Assembly: GCA_041397525.1 (NCBI GenBank)
Contig: JAWKWL010000001.1
Span: forward strand, 372,001-436,000
DNA: 64,000 nt
Source: BOKV01 sp041397525
Lineage (GTDB): Bacteria; Pseudomonadota; Alphaproteobacteria; Rhizobiales; Rhizobiaceae
Direction of reading: 5' to 3'
Position numbers and translations under genes: made by a program. Positions 55,009-64,000 of this stretch are shown one piece after another. The stretch's first letter is position 1. Every line of letters begins with the position of its first letter. The notes below the pieces were generated by a model, which saw only the letters and a program-made list of their open reading frames with translations, was not told where the DNA came from and did not search any database.

Positions 55009-55245
55009 CGCGAATGCCCTGTTTTAGACATTCCCTGTTTACGTCCAAAGCAGCCCGTGCGGCAACAGGCTTTCGTTTGCTTGCTGACTTTCATCTGCCA
55101 ACCCGCAATCGACGGAAATCAGACATTAACCAATTGTCCCAATGTCAGGCGAATTTCGGCATTTCCATAAAATTGTAGCAATTGACTTAGCTCGGAGTGC
55201 CAACCTTTCCGTGTATATCCCTTCATGGGCAGCAAGGGGGATAAA

Positions 55246-57483
55246 ATGGCGCTGGCAACAACTATCGGGACATTTTCATTGAATTCGCATTGGCTTCTGA
55301 CCGCCAACCTCGTCATGGGTGCCTTGCTGCTTCTGTGGATGATCCGCTGGTTCCAGCTCGACGCACAGGCCCGCGAAAGTGAAAGCCAGAACGCCGCGAC
55401 CATTGAAAATCTGGCGGAGGGTTTCTACCGCACTTCAGTCGCCGGAAAGCATCTCTATGCCAATGCTGCCCTGGTGAAGCTGAACGGATATGACACGATC
55501 GGCGATTTGCTTGCCTCATTCAACGACATAGCAACTGAGTGGTATGTCGATCCAAAGCGCCGTGACCAGTTTTGTCAGGAAATAGCGGAAAACGGCTTCG
55601 TCACTGACTTCGTTTCAGAAGTATATCGCCACAAGACCCGCGAGCGCATCTGGATTTCTGAAAACGCCAGGATCGTCAAAGACCCCCGCAGCGGCGAAAT
55701 CGTCTGCTATGAAGGCTCCATCCGCGAAATCACCGCCGAGCTGGAACGCCAGAAACTCGAAAATCAGTTGGAGAAATTGGCAACCAACCTTTCCGGGGGG
55801 CTATACCAGCTGCTCAAGGCGCCCAGCGGGCAATTCCAGCTTACTTATGCGAGCCCTGGTGTCGGACGCCTGCTTGGTGCCGTTGACACATCGACACCCA
55901 AGGGCCTCGGGCAATGCATGAAGAACTTCGATCCCGAGGATGCCGCAGAATACGTGGCTGCACTGAAAAATTCGGCGAAGACCCTGGAAACCATCAATTG
56001 TGAAATGCGTTATTGCCGTGACGGCAATGACTGGATCTGGCTGGAACTGGTCGCGACGCCGGAACTGCAGCCGGACGGTGGGGTGCTCTGGCATGGAAGC
56101 GTGAACGATATCACCGCGCGAAAGAATGCCGAAGAACAGGTGCACCAGCTGGCATTCTTCGATCCGCTTACAGAATTGCCGAACCGCCGTGTTTTCATGC
56201 AGCGCCTGGAACAGATGATGGGAGCCTGCCGAAGGCGCAACGAACACGGCGCGGTCCTGTTCATCGATCTCGACAATTTCAAGACGCTCAATGATACCCA
56301 TGGTCACGAAACCGGTGACGAATTGCTTCGACAGGTCGCCAAGCGGCTCAGGCAGGGCGTTCGGTCTACAGACACAGTGAGCCGTTTCGGGGGCGACGAA
56401 TTCGTGCTCTTGCTCGATTCACTCGGAACCATCATGGGCGACGCGATCTCAAACGCAACGGGTGCCGCCAACAAGATCTTGCGCGAATTCTCGACGGGCT
56501 TCGATCTTGGCACGATCGAACATGCAACCACTCCCAGTATCGGTGTCGTCGTGTTCGATGGCGAAAACCGCAATGCGGCAGACATCGTCAAGAGTGCCGA
56601 TATCGCGATGTATGAAGCCAAGAAGGGCGGCCGCAACAGCTTTGTAATGTTCGATCCGCAAAATCTCGACAATGTCTCAGACATGTATTTGCTGCAGCGT
56701 GATCTGGGAGCAGCCATACGCAATGGCGAGCTGGTTTTCGAATATCAGCCACAAGTGGATGTCAATGGTCGCATTCTTGGTGCAGAGGCATTGGTTCGAT
56801 GGAACCATCCTGAGCGCGGCTTGCTGGCCCCATCCGCTTTTGTGCCCATGGCTGAAAAAACCGGCCTCATCCTCGAAATCAACGAATGGGTTTTGAACAA
56901 CGCGATCACCACCTTGTCGCGATGGGCAACAATCCCGGCCATGTCCCGGCTCTACCTCTCGGTCAATCTCTCTGTCCAGCAGTTTCGCCTGCCCGGCTTT
57001 GTGTCCACCATGAAGGCCCGGATCGCAGAGGCCGGCATTGATGCATCTCTGCTCACGCTGGAACTGACCGAACATGTCATGGCACGCGATCCGGGCCAGG
57101 TGGCGGAAAACATGGCAGAACTGAAAAAGACCGGAATACGGTTCTCGCTGGACGACTTCGGCACCGGCTATTCCTCGCTGTCACAGCTCAACCAGTTCCC
57201 TTTCAACGAGGTCAAGATCGACGGCGCATTTGTTTCGGATATCGAACACCGTGAGGCCAATCGCTCGCTGATAGAGGCAATCCTCGGCATGGCACAGGCG
57301 CTGGATCTGGAAACCGTGGCCGAACATGTCGGCAGCCCCTTCCAGGTCGAATTCCTGCGCGAGCGTGGCTGCAACCTCTTCCAGGGATTTTATTTTCATC
57401 CACCGGTATCGGAATCAACACTGGAAGAACTTACTTCCGTCCAGACCCTGTCGGCCAAGCAGTTGCGGCTTCTCGCGCGATAA
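55246..57483 (+). CDS. Diguanylate cyclase/phosphodiesterase with PAS sensor (GGDEF-EAL)
   Basis: 745 residues from the ATG at 55246, which follows AAGGGGG; an upstream ATG at 55225 is less well placed. One membrane helix lies around residues 18-35, then two PAS/PAC-like domains (about 55-290). The GGDEF motif (FGGDEFVLLL, about 380) and the EAL motif (GAEALVRW, about 512) are both intact, with DDFGTGYSSL. The enzyme may make and degrade c-di-GMP depending on the signal. No partner gene adjoins it; the PilZ protein at 46356 is a possible receiver. Confidence 0.92.
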   Translation: MALATTIGTFSLNSHWLLTANLVMGALLLLWMIRWFQLDAQARESESQNAATIENLAEGFYRTSVAGKHLYANAALVKLNGYDTIGDLLASFNDIATEWYVDPKRRDQFCQEIAENGFVTDFVSEVYRHKTRERIWISENARIVKDPRSGEIVCYEGSIREITAELERQKLENQLEKLATNLSGGLYQLLKAPSGQFQLTYASPGVGRLLGAVDTSTPKGLGQCMKNFDPEDAAEYVAALKNSAKTLETINCEMRYCRDGNDWIWLELVATPELQPDGGVLWHGSVNDITARKNAEEQVHQLAFFDPLTELPNRRVFMQRLEQMMGACRRRNEHGAVLFIDLDNFKTLNDTHGHETGDELLRQVAKRLRQGVRSTDTVSRFGGDEFVLLLDSLGTIMGDAISNATGAANKILREFSTGFDLGTIEHATTPSIGVVVFDGENRNAADIVKSADIAMYEAKKGGRNSFVMFDPQNLDNVSDMYLLQRDLGAAIRNGELVFEYQPQVDVNGRILGAEALVRWNHPERGLLAPSAFVPMAEKTGLILEINEWVLNNAITTLSRWATIPAMSRLYLSVNLSVQQFRLPGFVSTMKARIAEAGIDASLLTLELTEHVMARDPGQVAENMAELKKTGIRFSLDDFGTGYSSLSQLNQFPFNEVKIDGAFVSDIEHREANRSLIEAILGMAQALDLETVAEHVGSPFQVEFLRERGCNLFQGFYFHPPVSESTLEELTSVQTLSAKQLRLLAR

Positions 57484-57492
57484 GGCTTTTCC

Positions 57493-60254
57493 TCACCCCG
57501 CGAGCGCCTTTCGCTGGTTTGGCTCCAGCCATTGCGCGATCTTGCTTTCAAGTTTTGCAGGTGAGACCGGCTTGGTGAGATAGTCATCCATGCCCGCTTC
57601 AAGGCAGCGCTCCATGTCGCCCTTGAGCGCATGCGCCGTCACTCCGATGATCGGCATTCTCGGCAGTCCCCTGGCAGTTTCGCGCTCGCGGATCGCCGCC
57701 GTTGCCTCATGCCCGTTCATCTTCGGCATCGACACATCCATCAGGATCAGCTTCGGATTGAGCTCACCCTGCATCCGCACAGCCTCCTCGCCGTCCCCGG
57801 CAATTGCGAAGCGCCAGCCTGCAGACTGCAATATCTGGGTGAAGACCACACGGTTCACCTCATTGTCCTCGGCCACCAGGATGTCGATGCCGTGTTCACC
57901 CGGTGCGCGGGCAGGCATTGCGCCTGCTGCCGGTTGCTCCACCTGTGCCGGTACCTGTATCGGTTCCTGTGCCGGCACTTGTATTGTCGCCGTCTCTGCC
58001 TTGCGCGGGGTATCACTGGCAAGGGCAGCGGCAATCGCCCGGCCAAAGGCCGGGTCCGGCCTTGCATCGCCACCATTGTCATTGCTTCCGGCCTGGCCAT
58101 GCGGAAGCCCGGTATCGGGAGCCTGTGCCTGTGGCAGCTCGCCAACCATGCGCGCAGCGGCAATCGCATCAGCAGAACTGCCTTCGCCATGCTGGCGTGC
58201 CCTGGCCTCGCTCAACACCTGGATGATGGTTTCAAGAAGTAGTGAGGAGCGTGCCGGCTTTGTCAGATGCGCTGCAATGCCAAGCGACGAGAACGACTTG
58301 CCATCCTCGGTCTGGTCGACCGATGTCAGCATGATCACCGGGATCGGCAAGCTGCCTGCAGCAGCATCCGCCTCTGCCTGGCGAAGCGCCGCAACCACTT
58401 CACCGCCATTCATCATCGGCATGTGATAGTCGAGGATCACGCAATCGATCATGATGCCACGGCTCCTGGCCGCCGTGATCACCGCCAGCGCCTCCTCGCC
58501 CGAGGACGCCGCGGCAGCGTCAAACCGCCATGCCGCCATCTGCTCCGACAGGATCGCGCGGTTGACCGCATTGTCATCCACCACGAGAACACGCGCACCC
58601 GAAACATCGAGCGGCACCCGCTTGCGCCCGCTTCCCGATGCATGCGCCGGAAGCCCGATCGTGAACCAGAAGGTCGAGCCCGATCCCTCCTCGCTTTCAA
58701 CGCCGATCGTGCCGCCCATCAGTTGAACCAGCGACTGCGAGATCGCAAGGCCAAGTCCGGTGCCTTCATGCTTGCGGGTGGCCGAAGTATCGACCTGGCT
58801 GAACTTGTCGAAGATGCGCTGACGCTTGTCGGCGGGAATGCCGATGCCGGTATCCTCGATCCGGAATGTGAGCTGCCATGGCACATCACCACCACCCGTT
58901 TCGCCATCCTTGCCGCTTTCCGGTTTCGGGACCGGCTTGCCCGACACATCGACAAACACATGGCCCTTCTCGGTGAACTTCACCGCATTGCCCAGCAGGT
59001 TCGTGACAATCTGGCGGATACGCCCGACATCGCCGCTGAACATGTCGGGAAGGCCGGGTTCGACCCGGACCGCAAGTTCGAGATCCTTTTCCGCCACCTT
59101 CGAGGAAACCAGCGTCGCCACATCCTCGATTGCCTCCGCAAGCCGGAAGGGTGCCGGATCAAGTTCCAGCTGCCCGGCATCGATCTTCGAGAAATCGAGA
59201 ATGTCGTTGATGATCGTCAAGAGCGCCGCACCCGACTTGACGATGATGTCGGTAAAGGTGCGCTGCTTGGCATCAAGCTCGGTCTTGGCAAGCAATTCCG
59301 CCATGCCCATCACCCCGTTCATCGGGGTCCGGATCTCATGGCTCATGTTTGCCAGAAATTCCGACTTCGCACGGTCGGCAATCTGGGCCGCCTCCGCCAC
59401 TTCCTTTGAGCGGACCGCATCAACTTCGAGACGCATCCGGTCATTCATCTTTTCCTGGAACACTTTCAGCGACCGGGCAAGACGGCCCAACATGTCATTT
59501 CGCCTGGTGCCCTGGAACTCGACCCCGGCTTCGCCGTTAGCGATCCGGTCCGTGGCCTGGACAAGCTTGTCAATCGGCCTCAGCACCAGCCACTTGATCA
59601 GCGCCACGATCATCCCGAGCATAAGGACAATCAACGTTGCCCCGGCAAAGAGGATGAAGGCCGATTTCTGTTTCCACAGCGCCATTGCTCCCGAAAGATC
59701 GATCTTCGCTGCATAGGCACCAATCACTTCCCCAGGCTGGATACCCATCATCGCCTGGTGGCAAGAGGCACATTTGGGATCTGACGCACTGCCTTCGCCC
59801 AGGATCACCGGGCGCGTCATCCGGAAAACCGACTGGTCCGAAATGCCACTTTGAACAACCTTGCTCTCGAGCGCTGCCTGATCGATCTCGTCTTGAGGGC
59901 CTTCGATTTCGCTTTGTCCGTTGGCCTTCTGGAAGTCAATCACCTTGGGTGCCATCACGAGCCAGAGACTGACACCGCCATGACGTCCGGAAGTCTGGGA
60001 GAAGAGCCCATGGTGCCGTTGAGCACATTGATTGCGGGGTCGAGGTCGTCCGTATCCCTGCGCTCCAGCATGGAGTTGACATGCACTGATTCCAGCATGT
60101 CTAGCGCCGCCTCCGCCTGGTTTGCTGCTTTGTCAGACAACTGCATATACTCGGAATAGACCCGGTATCCGAGTACGGGCACCAGCAGGAACACCAGTAC
60201 GGTACCCACTACCAGCACCATTACCGTTGTCACGGACAGACGTGTTCTAGCCAT
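57493..60254 (-). CDS. Hybrid histidine kinase with CxxCH-containing periplasmic domain; one frameshift here
   Basis: A product of about 920 residues when joined. Order: N-terminal membrane helix, periplasmic sensor with CASCHQ (a c-type heme-binding CxxCH motif), second helix, HAMP, HisKA (NMSHEIRTP), HATPase (TNLLGNAVKF, GTGLGLAIS), then two receiver domains (VLVVDDNAV...DYHMPMMNG; AEDNEVNR...MDVSMPKMNG). The frame breaks at about 59965. A single lost C would turn SVSGS-stop into SVSWLVMAPK, so this is probably an error and not two genes. It probably senses redox state or a small gas through the heme. No output regulator is adjacent. Confidence 0.85.
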
Positions 60255-60408
60255 CACAGATTCAGTCCCCCAAACTTTTTCCCTGCGCGATAAACAAATT
60301 TCCGGGATGGAGGTTGACCAACTATGGTTAATATTCAGTATAGGACAGAATTCCTCAACAATTACAGGCGGTTCTCAAATAATAAAAGTATCCGACCGAC
60401 GCGTGCTT

Positions 60409-61536
60409 CTACCGTATGACGGTTAGTGTTTCTGCAGCCCGTGTGATGGCAGTATAAAGCCAGCGGGTGCGGTGTTCCCGGAAGGCCCAACCCTCATCGA
60501 ACAACACGACATCGTTCCATTGCGAACCTTGTGCCTTGTGCACCGTCAGCGCATAGCCATAGTCGAAGTCATCATGGCGCCGTTTGGTCTGCCATGGTAT
60601 TTCCTCTGCGCCCTCCTCGAAAACGGCCTTCAGCAATTTGACCTTGGCATTGACCCGCTCGATCCCTTCATCCTCCGAGCGGATCATCAGGTTCATCGCC
60701 GGTTTGACCGTTCGCGGCGCGCTGACCACCTGCCATAACGAACCGTTGAGCAGGCCTTTGGCAGTATCGTTGCGCAGGCATACCAGCTTGTCACCTGCCG
60801 CAGGATAGGGTCCGTCAAAGCCCTTGAGCTGGCGAAGCCTTTCATTGTAGCGCCGCCGCGTCTTGTTGGTTCCCACCAGGACCTGGTCTGCATCCAGCAC
60901 CAGATCGCTGTTCACGTCGCCCTTGCCGATCACGCGGGCAGTACTGCCATAATCGCCATACATCAGCTCGCGGCCTTCCCGCACCATCTGCGCAAGATCG
61001 ATGATCGGATTGTCACGCGCCTGCCTGTGAACCTCTTCAAGCAGGATGTCGGGTTCATGCTCGGTGAAGAAGCCACCGCCGGAAACCGGTGGCAACTGGC
61101 CGGGGTCTCCCAGCACCAGAACCGGCGTCCCAAAGGAAAGCAGGTCGCGGCCCAGCGCCTCATCCACCATCGAGCATTCATCAATGATGATGAGCGCCGC
61201 CTTGGCTACCGCACTTTGCCGGTTCAGAGAAAATGTTGGCGCGATGCTTGTTGTGCCTTTTTCCTCGTCCTCAACGAGCTCCTCGCCCTTGGGGCGATAG
61301 ATAAGCGAATGAATGGTCGATGCACCTTTGGCTCCGCGCGAGCGCAATACCTGCGCAGCCTTGCCGGTGAAAGCTGCAAACAGAACATCGCCATCCACCC
61401 CTTCCGCAAGATGGCGCGCAAGCGTGGTCTTGCCGGTACCGGCATAGCCGAAAAGCCGGAAGATCTGGCAGTCTCCGGCTTTCAGCCATCTGCTTGCGGC
61501 TATGAGTGCCTGATCCTGTTCGCGGGAAAATTCCAT
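60409..61536 (-). CDS. ATP-dependent RecD-like DNA helicase
   Basis: A 375-residue superfamily 1 helicase. Walker A is FGYAGTGKTTLA, motif II IIIDECSMVD, motif III LGDPGQLPPV, motif V/VI LTVHKAQGSQW and YTAITRA. It resembles the compact RecD-like helicases of alphaproteobacteria and carries no nuclease domain. It probably acts in DNA repair or recombination. It is a single gene, in a region otherwise holding signalling and transport genes. Confidence 0.87.
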   Translation of the reverse strand: MEFSREQDQALIAASRWLKAGDCQIFRLFGYAGTGKTTLARHLAEGVDGDVLFAAFTGKAAQVLRSRGAKGASTIHSLIYRPKGEELVEDEEKGTTSIAPTFSLNRQSAVAKAALIIIDECSMVDEALGRDLLSFGTPVLVLGDPGQLPPVSGGGFFTEHEPDILLEEVHRQARDNPIIDLAQMVREGRELMYGDYGSTARVIGKGDVNSDLVLDADQVLVGTNKTRRRYNERLRQLKGFDGPYPAAGDKLVCLRNDTAKGLLNGSLWQVVSAPRTVKPAMNLMIRSEDEGIERVNAKVKLLKAVFEEGAEEIPWQTKRRHDDFDYGYALTVHKAQGSQWNDVVLFDEGWAFREHRTRWLYTAITRAAETLTVIR

Positions 61537-61585
61537 GCCGACCTATTGGCACGATTCGACTGCGGCAGGAACGGAATTGATGGTG

Positions 61586-62116
61586 TTATCCGATTGGCCT
61601 TGGGGTCGGCACCGCACTGATAAAATCCGGCGCTTCGATGACCACTGGCGCGCCGACCGGTGCAGCGGGCGTTTCTGCCGGAGCAACAGCCCTCACCGGC
61701 TTGCGCAATGGCACCGGCTGCTTCGGCGCAAGATCAGCTGGCGATTTGCCGGGATTGGCAACAGCATCCCCGAGCTCAAGAAGGGGCCAGGCACTGTTTC
61801 CTCCCGGGTCATCCCGGTACAGGCTTCCCGTGATCACAACCTGGCGACCAAAGCCGCCGGTCACCTCGTATGACGCAATCGTCACATGCGTGTACCCGTT
61901 CCCGGCCGCAGCCTTTGCCAACCGGACAATGGCGGCTTCTTTGGCCAATTCTACATCTTCAGCACGCCAGACCGTCGCCGTGGACCGGAAACTATCATCA
62001 TCACCGATCATTGCTCCGCCGGCAACATGGACACCCTTGTAGGTGTAGCTGTCGCCATTCGGCTTCGTGGCGCAAGCTGCAAGCAGCAGCGCGGCAATGA
62101 GAACGAAATAACGCAT
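61586..62116 (-). CDS. Predicted lipoprotein, DUF-type
   Basis: 176 residues with a lipoprotein signal and lipobox LAAC (Cys about 15). The central part (RSTATVWRAEDVELAKEAAI, NGYTHVTIASYEVTGG) is compact and conserved-looking. The C-terminal 60 residues are Pro/Ala/Val-rich, as in proteins that span to the cell wall. No function is recognised. A CtrA-like box lies 47-62 bases upstream of the start codon. Confidence 0.78.
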   Translation of the reverse strand: MRYFVLIAALLLAACATKPNGDSYTYKGVHVAGGAMIGDDDSFRSTATVWRAEDVELAKEAAIVRLAKAAAGNGYTHVTIASYEVTGGFGRQVVITGSLYRDDPGGNSAWPLLELGDAVANPGKSPADLAPKQPVPLRKPVRAVAPAETPAAPVGAPVVIEAPDFISAVPTPRPIG

Positions 62117-62162
62117 GGTGCACCCTGGCAGAATTGAGTTCTCCCATTCTGCCAGTGCCCGC

Positions 62163-62178
62163 TTAACGACGGGTTAAC
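62163..62178. promoter_or_regulatory. CtrA-like box
   Basis: TTAA-CGACGGG-TTAAC fits the alphaproteobacterial CtrA consensus TTAA-N7-TTAAC exactly. It lies upstream of the predicted lipoprotein gene, and a further TTAAC follows at 62187. GGTTAAC/GTTAACC also forms a seven-base inverted repeat. Confidence 0.55.
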
Positions 62179-62214
62179 CACGTTTGTTAACCGGGACTGC
62201 CCCTGCCCTGAACC

Positions 62215-62817
62215 TCAATGCGAACCCGACAACATCGGCCACAAGGAGGCGACCAGCATTGCTGCCATCGTCCAGTTGAAATAACGAAGCCGTACAGGGT
62301 CAGCGAGAAATCGCCGCAACCCCACCCCCATGCCGCACCACACCGCAATCGACGGCAGGTTGATAACCGTGAACACCACAACGATCAAAGCCACACTCCA
62401 CAGGAAATTACTGTGAATGGTGTAGATCGTCATCGCGGACAGCCCCATGACCCAGGCCTTCGGGTTGACCCACTGGAAAGCAGCAGCCTCCAGAAAGGTC
62501 ATCGGGCGCCGGACAGCCTTTGCGGCATCGGGCGCACCGGAATTGGCGATCTTCCACGCCAGATACAGCAGATAGGCGCAACCGGCGAATTTCAGCGCGG
62601 TAAACACCATCGGTGCAGCCTTGAAAACCTGCGCAAGGCCAAGGCCCACACAGGCAAGCAGAAAGGCAAAGCCGAGCGATATTCCCAGCATGTGCGGAAT
62701 GGTTTGCCGAAAACCGTGATTGACGCCTGATGCCAGCAGCATCAGGTTGTTCGGCCCGGGTGTGATCGACGACACCAGGCAGAAAGCGGCCAGTGCCAAA
62801 AAGACATTCAAAGACAT
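62215..62817 (-). CDS. LysE-family amino acid exporter
   Basis: 200 residues from the ATG at 62817, the start that gives the standard RhtB/LysE form. The signature ITPGPNNLMLLASGVNHG lies near the N terminus, followed by about six membrane helices and the second segment AFQWVNPKAWVMGL. It exports amino acids or their derivatives from the inner membrane. It lies close to ilvN and the DMT-type transporter. Substrates related to branched-chain amino acids are plausible but unproven. Confidence 0.9.
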   Translation of the reverse strand: MSLNVFLALAAFCLVSSITPGPNNLMLLASGVNHGFRQTIPHMLGISLGFAFLLACVGLGLAQVFKAAPMVFTALKFAGCAYLLYLAWKIANSGAPDAAKAVRRPMTFLEAAAFQWVNPKAWVMGLSAMTIYTIHSNFLWSVALIVVVFTVINLPSIAVWCGMGVGLRRFLADPVRLRYFNWTMAAMLVASLWPMLSGSH

Positions 62818-62914
62818 GGATACATCCCATTTTAGGTCAACCATGCTGACCTTTTCTTGGCGTGTCAATATGCGTTTTGATTGCCCGATGATCCTTCGAT
62901 ACTATTGATTCGGG

Positions 62915-63871
62915 ATGAAATTTCGCCGGCCTAATACTTCCTCCGTCCTTCAAGGCCTTGCCTGGTCTCTCACTTTCGCGGCGCTGGATGCGGCCCAGGC
63001 GGCTGTCTTCGGCAACTGGCTGCAGTCACTTGATTCCTTCCAGATCGGCTTTCTGGTCTTTGCTCTGACAACGACGGTAGCGCTTGCCTGGATTGCGCTG
63101 CGCAACCCTGCACAGCTTCGGCTGGCCTTTGCAAATCCGGGCCTTCTGCTTGGCATCAATGGCGGTTTTGCACTTGGCTGGGCGATGTTTCTTCTGTCCG
63201 TCCAGCGCATTGAACCCGCCATTTCCTTCGCATTGTTCACAGGCTCCATTCCACTCGCAATGCTCTTTGGCGGGTTAGCATGTCCGCAAGGGCGAAGGGA
63301 TACCGGCAACTTCGCCGAATTCTGTGGCAAGCTTGTCTTGCTGGCTGGAATGGTCATGCTGGCAGGCACGACCCTTGCTGGCCAGTCGGGTTTTGTCCGG
63401 GATGATCGAGGCGCAGCGGCCATCGGATTGCTCATGTCCGTCGGCGCTGGCGTTTCCATTGCAGGCATGCTGGTCTTTTCCAACCGGCTGGATCGAACAG
63501 GCGTTACCCCCCTCACCCAGTTCGGGACCCGTTTCGGTCTCTACCTCGTTCTGGCACTGGCTGGCTGGTATTTGGCCATGGATGCCAAACCGCAAGAGCC
63601 GCAGCTTGCGACACTCGTCGCGGCAATTGCACTCGGCATTGTGCTGATGGCGTTTCCAGTCTTTGCCGTGCAAAAGGCTGTGGCACTGGTCTCCCCCGCC
63701 ACCATTGCTGCATTTGCAGCAACAAGCCCCTTTTTCGTTTTCATTTTCCAGCTCTTCGAAGGCCGGGTGGACTATTCACCCATGACGCTGGCAGGACTGG
63801 TAGTATGTTTCACCGGTTCAATCATTACCGTGATTGGCACTTCGATCCGCGAAAGCCTGAAGGGCGCGTGA
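62915..63871 (+). CDS. DMT-superfamily (EamA) transporter
   Basis: A 318-residue protein with ten hydrophobic helices in two EamA repeats (for example ISFALFTGSIPLAMLFGGL and AAFAATSPFFVFIFQLFEG). The opening SVLQGLAWSLTFAALDAAQA resembles the DMT drug/metabolite exporter group. It is divergent from the LysE exporter and convergent with ilvN. The substrate is unknown. Confidence 0.88.
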   Translation: MKFRRPNTSSVLQGLAWSLTFAALDAAQAAVFGNWLQSLDSFQIGFLVFALTTTVALAWIALRNPAQLRLAFANPGLLLGINGGFALGWAMFLLSVQRIEPAISFALFTGSIPLAMLFGGLACPQGRRDTGNFAEFCGKLVLLAGMVMLAGTTLAGQSGFVRDDRGAAAIGLLMSVGAGVSIAGMLVFSNRLDRTGVTPLTQFGTRFGLYLVLALAGWYLAMDAKPQEPQLATLVAAIALGIVLMAFPVFAVQKAVALVSPATIAAFAATSPFFVFIFQLFEGRVDYSPMTLAGLVVCFTGSIITVIGTSIRESLKGA

Positions 63872-63894
63872 GATCCGCGCAACACATTCCCGCG

Positions 63895-64000
63895 TTACAT
63901 GCCGGCCTTGCCCCGGCTCATCGCGGCGACCCCGGTGCGGCAGACTTCCACCAGCCCCAGCGGTTCCATGATTGCGATGAACTGCTCGATCTTCGAAATC
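63895..64000 (-). CDS. ilvN: Acetolactate synthase small subunit, 3' end only
   Basis: Only the last 34 residues are in the window; the reading frame enters from the right edge and ends at a TAA read from 63897. The sequence SKIEQFIAIMEPLGLVEVCR and the tail TGVAAMSRGKAGM match the C terminus of the regulatory subunit (IlvN/IlvH) of acetohydroxyacid synthase, which controls feedback by valine. With ilvC 13 kb away it marks a branched-chain amino acid region. Confidence 0.82.
   Translation of the reverse strand, partial: ISKIEQFIAIMEPLGLVEVCRTGVAAMSRGKAGM

Noticed and set aside
59955..60254. Separate small membrane protein upstream of the histidine kinase, joined by TGATG
   Set aside because: The TGATG junction looks like coupling, but the first part is only a membrane helix and half a sensor. 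A single lost base restores a continuous kinase.
1..64000. CRISPR array, insertion sequence, prophage or attachment sites
   Set aside because: No regularly spaced repeats, transposase, integrase or tRNA-linked direct repeats were seen.

Overview
The window is GC-rich chromosomal DNA of an aerobic alphaproteobacterium, most likely of the order Hyphomicrobiales (Rhizobiales). The evidence is a Brucella/Rhizobium-type porin, a CtrA-like box (TTAA-N7-TTAAC), two GlxA-type AraC regulators, a family 61 glycosyltransferase, and ilvC and ilvN lying about 14 kb apart. I see no transposase, integrase, phage gene, CRISPR array, rRNA or tRNA, so this looks like ordinary chromosome rich in metabolic genes.

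Layout. 1-5.5 kb: a caspase-like protein, a small exported protein, a HAD hydrolase, a patatin lipoprotein and a pair of MaoC-type hydratases. 5.6-11.4 kb: a one-carbon/corrinoid cluster, namely a PF13769 'virulence factor' protein, MetV-like and MetF-like methylenetetrahydrofolate reductase parts, an AcsE-like pterin methyltransferase, an activator with a 2Fe-2S and an ASKHA domain, and a rhodanese. 11.5-16 kb: a dehalogenase-like HAD, a 45-codon ORF, a glycosyltransferase, a GlxA regulator and a two-subunit sulfopyruvate-decarboxylase-like enzyme. 16-19.2 kb: the porin and two exported proteins. 19.4-27 kb: a BchE-like B12 radical-SAM protein, a dimethylglycine/sarcosine-dehydrogenase-like gene, an FAD oxidoreductase, mnmD and an MscS channel. 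27-36.4 kb: a peptide-type ABC transporter divergent from a Rieske oxygenase of the quaternary-amine type and a second GlxA regulator. 36.4-48 kb: GST, a two-domain beta-oxidation enzyme, hydrolases, MetY, a Nudix protein, an endonuclease/phosphatase-fold protein, a small HTH protein, a PilZ protein and an aminotransferase. 48-64 kb: a PhyH oxygenase, ilvC, a TetR regulator, a MesD-like methionine synthase, pdxJ, a GGDEF-EAL protein, a hybrid histidine kinase, a RecD-like helicase, exporters and the end of ilvN.

A plausible common theme is methylated-amine use and methyl-group flow. The Rieske oxygenase and the dimethylglycine/sarcosine-type dehydrogenase would remove methyl groups, the dehydrogenase passing them to tetrahydrofolate. 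The MTHFR parts, methyltransferase and activator would carry methyl groups to a corrinoid. MetY and the MesD-like protein make methionine. This is inferred from context; no corrinoid protein is encoded in the window.

A caution about the data: five genes (the activator, the dehydrogenase, the FAD oxidoreductase, ilvC and the histidine kinase) are broken by frameshifts. Most of those I could place look like single-base changes in short homopolymers, and ilvC carries many more lesions. They look like sequencing or assembly errors rather than real gene decay, so I list these loci as full-length genes with frameshifts. Where several starts are possible I chose by ribosome-binding site, signal peptide or family length and say so.
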